DNA from: Metridium senile
Taxonomy: Eukaryota; Cnidaria; Anthozoa; Actiniaria; Metridiidae
Direction: 5' to 3'
DNA: 64,000 nucleotides
NCBI GenBank assembly: GCA_949775045.1
Contig: OX459108.1
Coordinates: 6,265,961 to 6,329,960 of the forward strand
Shown: positions 23,523-34,900 of the stretch, piece after piece
Position numbering within the stretch: the stretch's first letter is position 1
Layout: each line of letters starts with the position of its first letter
Position numbers and translations under genes: made by a program
The notes under the pieces: model-generated
What the model was told of the DNA's origin: nothing
The model's input: only the letters and a program-made list of their open reading frames with translations
The model's database searches: none

Positions 23523-25953
23523 GTATGTAAATAGTGCCTTATTATCATGCATGTGAAACACTTTGCCTCTGATGTAGTTTTTTGAACTTTCTGTACATGA
23601 CATTTTTTGAACAAACGTTTTTCTACTTAGCTCTTCTCTCATTGAAACTAAGAAAGCTGTGAACACTTAGAAATATGTCTGGAATGTTACCACAGGCAGC
23701 CCAAATATCCATTCCAACTATCCTTAAGAGGAATTTTTCAAAGCTTGTAAAATTATTTTACATGATTTTGTCGAACACTCAGGCAGTGTCTAACAGGGTA
23801 CAAATCATTTATGTTTTCAGTATTCGGAGACTAGTTTGTTGCTGGATGATAGATTGAGATATAATAGAAATATTTATTGTAAAAACAAGTATTTTAATGG
23901 TTCCAAACTTTTTTTTTAGATATACTGTATTTATAAACATTCCAGGCATATTTTTAAGTGTTCATGGGTTTTCTTAGTTTCTTTGTAACCCCATCCCCAC
24001 ACACACATACACAGAAATGCCAACTTTTCTGGATTATATTGGAGTCTCAATAATTTGGATCAAGTGCCCATTACCCGGAGCTTACATCTCATGTATCTCC
24101 TTTAGGAGTTATCATTTTGCCAGACCATCTATATTTAGAACTGATTTCACACCAAGTTATTTTGCCTTAGCCAATCAAATTGCAATGTCTCTGCCTATTA
24201 GGTCATATATGCATAGTTTACTTTTTCATAAACAAAAAACAACATTGCGGACAGAAGTGGAATATGAATCTAAAAATAGCCAGTCTGAGAACATGTTAAC
24301 TTGAGAAAGGGGTACTAGTTGTCCAGGTAACAGGCTCCTGTTTGGCTGTTATTTCCTGGTCTCTAAGTAAGAGCTTAAAATCCTCTGGATAATTGTGATG
24401 GACGTCTGAGTCAGTATTTCAACCATATGATGAGACAAGTAAATCTGTTTCAATTCTAAATTAGCATCATTCTCAGCAACCTAAAAGCAATTGGTGAGAT
24501 AAATGGTTTGCTTTACTTAATGATTTTTTTTGGGGGGGGGGGGGGGCTGTTGCAAATGGAGGTAGGGCAGTATTTTTAATGCTCAACACTCAACAAAGGA
24601 CAGGCTAAGAGAGACAAAGGGCACTTTAATTTACTGAGGAGAAGGGATCAAAGTGAAAATCAAAATGCACCACAGCATCATCAGGTAAACAATAAAAATG
24701 TTTTCGCTGCAAGATTTGAAAATTTAATGAAGAATGATATTAGGAAGTTATTAAGGGCTCTATCCTGGGGCAGTGTTTCTCAGGATACCTTGTTTTTGGA
24801 TACAATAATGCATAGCAAGTTTCAAACAAAGGTACTGTACATAAGTCTATTTTTATGTGATATTGTCCAAATAAAGATATTATAAATACCTCTCATTTGT
24901 TTACATTTCTCCAAGCATCTGTTTCCAGGTGGGAGGGGTGGAACAGCCCAAAAAGAAACTGGGAGTTCTATTATAAGGGGAGTGGCACAAACATTTTTTC
25001 ACCCCTAAGAGATACCGCACACAAAAATGAAAAAAGGAGTGCATAAATCAATGGTATTTTCCTGTTTTGATAACCTAAAATATACAAAAAATGTCAATGA
25101 CCAAATTCTAAATTTCATTTATAATACTCTAAAAGACACCAAATGTTTACTCCTAAGAGACACAATCGGTGTTTTTACCTCTGAGTTCCCCCTTCCCCTC
25201 CAGCCTATTTATTCATTCTTGTATTTATTTATTTAGATTATTCATTTATTTTATTTGTTCATTTATTCATTTATTTATTTATTTGTTTATTCATTTATTT
25301 GTTTATTCATTTGTTTGTTTATTTATTTATCTATTTATTAATTTATTTATTCATTCATTCATTCATTTATTTATCGATCGATTTATTTATTTATTCATTC
25401 ATTTAGTTGCTTATTTATATATTTATTCGTTCATTTTATTATTATTTTTTCATTTTTTTAAAACCATTTTCCCATCCTAGAGAACTATCAGTTCACATAA
25501 ATTTAGTCAAATTCAGAAGTAAATTAATCATAAATTATTAATTTTTTTGTTAATATTGTATTTGTTAACAAAAGAAAGCAATGAGAAGGGAAATGGGATG
25601 TTGAAGGGAAGAGGCGCGGTTTCTCGTAATCCAAGCCTTCAAAGTTTAGGCCGGGTTACCAAGTCACCTGCTGTTGACGATTAGTCGTTTTGAGGGTCGG
25701 TGGAGAAAATATTTTGTGTTTTGGAACTCGAAAAATCATGGCAGAAAATCACAGCTTAACTTAGCTCTAGATAGAGCTTTCAAATATCCTGTGCTACTGG
25801 CATAGCTACCTGGCACTGTAGTGAATTATTTTATAATGGAAGAAATGCTTTAAAAAGTTGTTATTGCTGTAGTTCGTTTCGAGTTCGTATTCGCTGTCGC
25901 GAAGAAGTAGACACAAGGTTTGGGATTATTTGGTGGAGTTCATACCAATTGCA
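23523..25953. other. Intergenic region between DNAJC8 and WDTC1
   Basis: No gene is recognised. It holds a run of T then about 15 G (24524-24547), and a 270-bp ATTT/ATTC-type repeat (25178-25450). The stretch just before 25954 should contain the WDTC1 5' UTR and promoter, but no TATA or other clear element is visible. Confidence 0.6.
25178..25450. repeat. ATTT/ATTC tetranucleotide repeat
   Basis: Degenerate tandem TTTA, TTCA and TTTG units run for about 270 bp. The open frame of Leu/Phe/Ile/His through it is a repeat artefact. Confidence 0.85.
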
Positions 25954-28900
25954 ATGAATCCAAACAATATCACACATTGGATACATAGGAGAGAAACCTC
26001 TGTGAGTATATAGTTTTCCACCAAGTTATTTTGCTGAACAAATTGAATTTTAACAATAGCATGTAGCTTGATGCTTTATATTAAACATTTTTTTTCACCT
26101 ACAGTCTTCAATCACGCGAACTTTTGAACGTCAATTGCACGTCACCCCAACATTTGCAGAGCGTTTTGGTCTCCATGCTGAATTAGAGGTAAGCTATCTG
26201 CAATTTGAAACTATCTTTAGTAGTTACAGGACACAGATTGTTTTAGAAGGCCAACGATGAATTAGAATAGGTCCTTGAGCACTGCTCTTGGAAGTCTCTG
26301 AGGATCTAGCACGCAACAAATATGAAAATCACTTACAGATCTTAACACAATTTTCTTCACTAGCGCACAAACTACGCCAAAAAGTTTGCTTTACTTTGAA
26401 ATAAATCCGAGCTTATTTCGACATTGTAATTGACCATCGAAAATCTACCATCGACCGATATTATTCTTGCCGAACGTTGCGTGTGACTAGATTTAGTCAT
26501 TATCACGTATAAAATATATTCATGACGGCTGCCAAGAGCTAAAATTGACGCTCAACAATATAATCGCTAGCTTGTCTAAAATGCATGCAATTCTTTCAAA
26601 TTTTCTAATATTGTTTTCGACGTTGAATATATATATTTTTCTTTCTATGGCTTTGAAAATGAGTTTTGCGTGTCAGATTGTAAAAGTGATAGAATATTGC
26701 TAATTGTCGCTTTGTACTTAGTGGAAATAAACTTGCATGCAACTATTAAATATTAGGTTTTGTGCTCATTTATGGATCGACTTATTGTTTTTTTGAAAAG
26801 ATTTCAAATTTTTTGATTTTGAAATTAAATAGTCGAATCTCTTAGATACAGAAATATAAGATATTTTACAAGAGTACTATGTAAAAATGAACATTAGTTT
26901 GTACTTATTTCAAAAGGAGTTTAAATGGATGTTATTTAATGGTGGGGATTCCAAATGGAGTTTGTCATGCAATCTTTCATGTTAAATAAAAGCTGTAGTT
27001 ATAGCAATAATAATAATAGTCTTGGAACAAAAGCATGTAGAAAATATAGAAAATAGAAAATATTATATAATATCACTGAATCAAATATTATTCTTGACTG
27101 GCTAGCCAACAAATTTGAATAAAAAAAAATGTTGACCAATTTGAATAACTATTGTTCTGGAGTGGCTAGCCTCTCATCTATATTGTGTTCTAGGGAAGTT
27201 AGTCATTCAGGGAAAATAGAAGGTTGCTATAGTTCTATCCAATCTAGAGTTGTAATTAGCCAGCGTAGTAGTTTCATCATCATTCCTGGCTGGCACGCCA
27301 TTCAAAAAAATAATTGATGTCCCGACTTTGGTCCGTGAAACCATCCAATTTTAAATGGTTTTTGGTTAATGCTCTTTGACTAAGACCAAGACATCAACTT
27401 TTGCTGTGTCAAATCTAATATTTGCCTCTGAGATTGAGCACTGTTTTTTTGAAACTAAATATGTTGGCCAAACTAAACATCATCTCTTGGCATTAAGCAA
27501 AAAAGGATCTTATATGGTAGTTATCTGCCTTTTTAACTGCTGGTCTTAAAAGCAATTTGACGCGACAAAAGTCTTGACATCTGACTTGGGCAGGCCTTAA
27601 TTTGATACAAATCTCATTCACACTAAAAATAGCTTTAATAATTTGTAGTTTTCACAAAAAACTTGACTATTCCTGAAAACGTGGTTATGCAACTGAAGTC
27701 TTCAATATCACAAAACACCAAGAGTTTAAGTAGTAACTCCAATGGGCGATTTGCACTAAGCAGTCACGTGATCAAATCCACCATTGTGGCTGGTCGTGCG
27801 CTACTTTTCGGCATGACAAATGACAAAGATGGCGGAGCCAGCTTTTTGTCTCCAAAACAAAGGTGAGTAAAGCCATTTCTACCTATAAACATACCTTTTC
27901 TCGGTAAGAATATATCTTTAGTTGCTTTTTCCTGTTGATTTGTGCTTAGAAATCGAAATGAACATTATAAAAACAGTGTTTTTCTTGACATAAACGATGG
28001 TCAAAAGTGAAGTTTAGATTTTATCACGATCGCCATTCTTCGTAACTTGACCTTAGATAAGCGAGACTTTTGTGAAAATTCGCTTCAGTTTTGGACTTTT
28101 CTTTGCAGTTTATTAAAGGAAATGTGTAAACACAGCTATTTTGATGTGGTTTATTGTACTTTGACACATTATATGTCTATTTTACGACAGCGAAACTGTA
28201 AATCTCGACATTTAATATTCCCAAGTTAACTTTCGCTGATGTCGAGTTTATGTCAAGAAAAACACTGTTTTTATAATGTTCATTTCGATTTCTAAGCACA
28301 AATCAACAGGAAAAAGCAACTAAAGATATATTCTTACCGAGAAAAGGTATGTTTATAGGTAGAAATGGCTTTACTCACCTTTGTTTTGGAGCCAAAAGCC
28401 GGCTCTGCCATCTTTGTCATTTGTCATTTATCATGCCGAAAAGTAGCGCGCGACCAGCCACAATGGCGGATTTGATCATGTGACCGCTTAGTGCAAATCG
28501 CCCATTATGGAGTCAGGACATCCTGCCGATATTTAGGGAGCACTGAATTTTAATTGTCATGGTGATTGGTCTATCATACTCTAAAAATTACAATAACAGT
28601 ATCTTGAAGTGATGTCACTTTATCATATGACCCGTATTTTACCCGGCGCGTGCTCTTAAGAAAACCTTTGAAAAAAAGTCACGTGATGGGGTCCGTACGG
28701 CTTTTTCCACCTGGTCCGTACAAACACGTACCGACCAGCTACTCGAAACATTACAAAAAATGGCGCGCGCTGGGCAAAATATACGGGTCATATGATAAAA
28801 AACTTATTGACTGAGTTAGGTTGGGCCGCACGGGTAAATATTTGGCTCTTGGTCATTTAAAATATTAAATTAAAATATTAAATCTTTCAAATATTTTCCC

Positions 28901-31900
28901 GTACGGCCCTCCCACTCAGTCAATAAGTACTTATTACTTGACTGTACACTTTATGTTATTAACTTTAATGTTCCGCCTTAAAAAGATGTTTTGCACACCA
29001 GTGGTAAATCTAAATTACAGTACATTAAATACAAAAAAAAAATCACTTTTTTAACGTCTCAATGTATTTAGCCAGACACAAGTGCCCTACTAATTGGGGA
29101 CACTCACACTCTGACACTACCTCTACATCAAATATTTAATGGGTTTATTTTAGCGTAGCAAGAAAAAATGGATAAACCTGAGAAAAAACCTTGTGGCATA
29201 TAGGAGAGAAGAGCATGTCAAACAAACTATACACACATATTAATTTGTACTTTAATCCATGCCTGAGCCAGGATTTGAACCTGGATCATGAAGGGCTTAA
29301 TGGTTTTTTTTTGATAACTCAGTAATAGTTTTAGGTGATTTGCTCCTGTTTTTACTGTATTTAGCATTAAACAGGCCGTTATAAAATATTAATTTGTGTG
29401 AGTTGTTATTGGAATTGAGTCTATATATATATGTCTTGTGGTTCTAGAATTGAATAACACCATAAAAGGGAGGGCAAAAAATAATATTACCATAATATTG
29501 TAGTCATAATATTAGTAGTCTTTCAATTTAATTGTCTGCATCAAGTAAGTTTCCATAAAAGTTCTGTCAACATTTTAACATATAGCCAGGCATTAACTAA
29601 AGTCAACTGAGAAACACTCTCAGATGATCATGAGGGTGTAAAGCCTTGGTTAAGATTTCAAAGTTTTTTTCTGATGGGAAGAAGAATACTTCCCCTGCTA
29701 ATAAGTTCTAACCTATTCCATCCTTTATTAATGAATGTATAAGAAGAGGTTGTTTATAATATCAAATTGTTTTACGTGTTACCATTTGCAATGAATTAAT
29801 TATTTTATGGGTTGATACTTTGAGGTTTGACTTGTACTCAGACATACTCGTTCTTGAAATTTTAAGGTCTCTGATAAGGGTTAGGAAGAGGGGTTGCTGC
29901 GATCACGTTTTTTTTTAATTTCATGGATCACAGAGTTATGTATTTTAAAATCTTTTTCACAAATCTGACAAATATACAGACATCAATAATACCAACACTA
30001 ACATCTCATTTTACACAACCGTGATGACAAGCTGTCACTGAGCACTGATTCTGTAATCATGAATCACAACATTGAAAATTTGTAAATCACGGGTCATAGG
30101 TGAAAATGATTTCACGGATCACAGGATGAGTTTTCTGCTTTTCATGAATCACACAGTGAATTTAGGGTGAATCACGAATCACTTATAACCTCTTCCCAAC
30201 CTGGTCTGATGACAATGATTGATGTACAAACGTTTTGTTAGAATACTGCCGACGGCTTGGCTTTGTTGGTTAAGCGTCGGACTACAATGCTAGCTGGACC
30301 AATACTCAGGGTCTTAAAATAATTGAGGAGAGGGTGCTGCCTTTGTAATTAAATCTGCAAATGGTTAGACCTTCACGTCTTCTCAGATAAGGACGTAAAA
30401 TAGTAAGGTCCGTCCATCTTCACTCTAATCCTATATAAGGCAGGAGCTAAAGATCCTGTTGTGCTGTTCGCAAAGATTAGGGGATTGTCTCCCGGTACAA
30501 CAGTCAGGCCTCTGAGGCATTCACTAACCATACTCATGATTGTAAGCTGCTGGTTTACAGCAGTCCGATAAGTCCTCCACATATATACTGTAAAGTGCTA
30601 TGAGCTTAAATTGTGATAGCGCTTTATAAATGAGCATATATTATTATATTATTATAATTATATAATACACCAACCTTACCATAACTGATATATAGTATAC
30701 CATAACTGACACTACCTCTGTAAATTTTACACTTCTCTATATGACATTCAGTGTAGAGTTATTTCCTTAATAGACTAATAATAGACTGTTTTTATTTTCT
30801 TCAGGGTCATAATGGATGTGTCAACTGCCTGGAGTGGAATGCTAGTGGAGAGTAAGTACAATAGACAAGTAAACCCTCGCTTGCATGATAACAGAGTTTC
30901 TGATAGTGTTGCAAAAGTTGCAGAAATGCTTTGAAATAGTGCGCCAAGTGTGAATTAGCATCAATTTGTTAATATGGGATGATTTGTGCAAGGTTTGAAA
31001 ATTAGCTTAAAAATAGTCACTAACTAGGTTGATTTCATTTTCACCCCTTAAATTAATTAGCATCAGGGTTCGTGCTACTCCTTAAACTCCTTGAAAACTC
31101 CTTAGATTTGATTTACGTTTTTAAGGGCACTTGAAAAGCCCTTGAATTTTAGAAAATCAGCAAAAACTCCTTAAATACTCCTTAATTCTGGCTAAAATTC
31201 CAGTATTGCAAATTAAAGTTAAATAAAAATTCTAGTATTGTACATCATTCTCGTAAATTCGTAAATTTTCGTATATCAAAGTTGTCACAAAAAGTGCTTA
31301 AAAATTACTTTTTGGTCCTTGAAAACTCCTTGAAAACTCCTTAGATTTTGTTTACTGACATCAGCACGAACCATGTAGCATATTTAGAGAATAGAATACA
31401 TGTCAAGTTGTTTATTTCATTGTTACCCGTAGATCTTTTAGAGAAATGAGTATTCCTTTTTGCAACACATTCAACCTTTCTATTTTACTTTTTATATTTT
31501 TTTCATATTATAGTAAGTTCTTAATTAACTAATCTTTGTATTAATGTAATTTCATTTATTCTTGAGCTGCAAAGTTATAACTATTATTTAAACTATCTAT
31601 CTATCTACAAAAGTATAGAATAAAACTAGTGGCCAGGATTTTGGCACATTTGCAAGGAATGCCTGGTTGGTTTTGTTCACATACCAGTTAAATTGTAAAA
31701 CTCACTAAATGTCTATTTTGTTTAGTTTGCTAGCATCTGGTTCAGATGACCTCACTGCTGTGGTCTGGGATCCTTTACGCAATAGAAAACTATGTACAGT
31801 CAATACTGGCCATACTGGAAATATCTTCTCTGTCAAGGTAACCTACACTGTCTCACATAAACATAAACATTCTTGATAATGACAACAGGTGTCGAAATGT

Positions 31901-34900
31901 CGAAAAAATCTAAAAAAATCTTGTCAATTTTATTGCAAAACATATGAAATGTCTTCAGATAAAAAATCAGAAAGTCAAAGACAACAGTATATATTGTAAA
32001 CCTACATAAATATCTTTTATTGTTTCTGCAGTTTTTGCCATGCACTGGTGATGCAACCATAGCAACTGCAGCAGCAGATGCCAAAGTACGTGTCCACAGC
32101 ACTGAGACAGATGAAACAAAACAAGTGTTTCATTGTCATATAGGACGTGTAAAAAGACTCGCTGTTAGACCTAATTCACCTGATGTGTTATTTAGTGCAT
32201 CTGAAGATGGCACTATAAGGTAAACAACCTGCTCTATGTAATATATACAATATGAGCAACCCGTCTGTATGCGATATACAATGGCGAGTATTACTAAGAC
32301 AGTCTTAAACCAAAAAAAAAGTCCAGCTTTGATACATTGTAATATCGCAACTCATTTTAGGACCATTTATGTTCAAGGATTAGAAAACCATCCAAAAAAC
32401 TAGGTGAATGGATGGATTAATGGATTAATGAATGGATGGATTATTGAATGAATGCATGAATGAATAAAAGAATGAGTGAGTCAATGAGGGAAAATTTCAT
32501 ACCGATACTCCAGTTTCTAGAACTGCTGTACTATCTGACAACTGAAGGCGCATTTGCACAGGCTAAGCCTCAATTTATTGTTAAAATATTCTTAAATTTC
32601 CAAGCTAAGCACTGAAAAATGTTACCGCTAACAATAGAAACAGGGTTCGTGCTACTCCTTAAACTCCTTGAAAACTCCTTAGATTTGATTTACGTTTTTA
32701 AGGGCACTTGAAAAGCCCTTGAATTTTAGAAAATCAGCAAATATCAAAGTTGTCGCAAAAAGCACAGGGACCCCTAATCAATCAATAATTATTAATAAAA
32801 TAGACGAAAATTGCAATTGTTCTTTGCTTGGGCTTCCTGTGTCGACTACTGCTCGTGATATCTGGTGGGCTTCCTGTGGCCGCCGTTGCTTGGTGACGAA
32901 TGGCTGACGAATGGCAAAATTCAAAAACTTTTCTCGCGCAGCTTTTCTCCGCAAATCTCTCTAGTTTAGTAATATGTATCACAAGGGGTGGACAAGTTAC
33001 GGCTGCCACAGGAAGCCCAACAGATATAACAAGCAGTAGTCGACACAGGAAGCCCAAGCGATAAACAATTGCATGCGCGCGTGTTTTTCATCTATTTTAC
33101 CCATAATTTTTGATTGATTAGGGGTCCCTGTGCAAAAAGTGCTTAAAAATTACTTTTTGGTCCTTGAAAACTCCTTAGATTTTGTTTACTGACATCAGCA
33201 CGAACCCTGTAGAAAACACATTTAAATTTACTCTGAATTGAGGTTAGCCCTGTTATAACCTTTTGTCAAATAGTACAGCAGTGCTAGATAATGTGAATCT
33301 GTGTATAATTAAACTCCATCATTTTAAGTTTGTTTATTCATTTCAGGCAATTTGATCTGCGTGAATCCCATTCCTGTAACTCGACAAGCAATGCAAACTG
33401 TAAAAATGTACTTATTAATTTAAATGTTCATGTTGGTGCAATGGCTGAGGCCAAGTGTATTTCTGTGAATCCAACAATGCCAGACTATATAGCCATTGGA
33501 TGTAATGATCCATTTGTAAGAGTATATGACCATAGAATGTTATCAAACCAAACGTGTTCTAAGGAGAGTAAAACGCCTAATGGTTCAACATGTTTGGGAG
33601 AAGCACGACTACCCGCAGGGTGCGTTACTTACTTTGCACCAGGACACCTGCCACCACGACTAAGCAAAGATTTCCCCCGTGAACTAAGACCTTACGTTGC
33701 TACGTATGTTAACTTTAGTCCTGATGGCAATGAAGTCATCACAAATCTTGGAGGAGAACAGATATACTTGTTTGATATAAATAAACCTTTAAATGTACTA
33801 AGCTATAATCACTATGGTATCAATGGAACTAAATCATTGACATCAAATGGAGTCGTCAAGGACGTTATTGACAGTGTTTCTGCATGTAGTAATCACAGTC
33901 ATGGATCTACTAACGGTTACACCATACCCAACGGTAAAACACACATAGTACATAAACCAACCAATGGACATAAAATACTGAATGGGACAAGATTATTATG
34001 CAAGGAATTGCCACCTAGGGCACTAGAGTGGAAAGCACAGGGCAATGATGCTTTTTGTAAGCAACAGTTTTGGACCGCTGTAAATGCATACAATGAAGCA
34101 ATCAATATTGAACCAAACTCGGCTATTCTATATTCCAATCGTGCTGCTGCTTACATCAAAAGAGCTTGGTAAGTAATTACTGTACCTACCTTTATGCCCT
34201 TAGCCCTTGTGGGGGAGAAAAGAATCGGGTATGCTCGTCGGGAATTTTTAAAAACACACCTGTTGCAAGTCCTTTTAATTATCAAATTGACAAAAACACA
34301 AAATTGCTCGCAAATGTCGTTTTAGACGCACCAGAGAAAATATAAAAAAACGCAATGGACGTCTTTCTGATTGATTTATAATATAGCCTGGTATGAGAAC
34401 AGACGAACCGTGCAGCCCATGGGGAAATAGGTCATAGGTCTTATGGCCAATCAGAGCGCGCGTCATATCAGTCACTGTGCTCGTGCACTTCTGACACCAT
34501 CCATTTGAAAGATTCGAAACACAGTGCGCAATGGTTTGAAATCAGCTTCCAGATCGCCCATGGGGAAATAGTTCATAGGATTTGTACCAATAAAAGCGCA
34601 CATAACAATAGACCTTTTCACAGTTCTCATCCATCAACCACAGCCTCGATAGCGTGTAATATATTCTTTAGAATTTGACTACAGTCCGTGGAATTTGTAA
34701 GTGTTTCAATTGTTTGATAATGTGTACATTCCTTAAATTACCACGGGCTAAAGTCAAATTGTAAAGAATATATTACATGGTACATGAGGTTGATCAACGA
34801 GAACTTTGAAAAGGTGCTATGTTATAAAAGGGCTTGACTTAGACGATTTTTTACCTATTGTATAGATATGGAAAGCATACACGATATTTTTACCAGTCAG

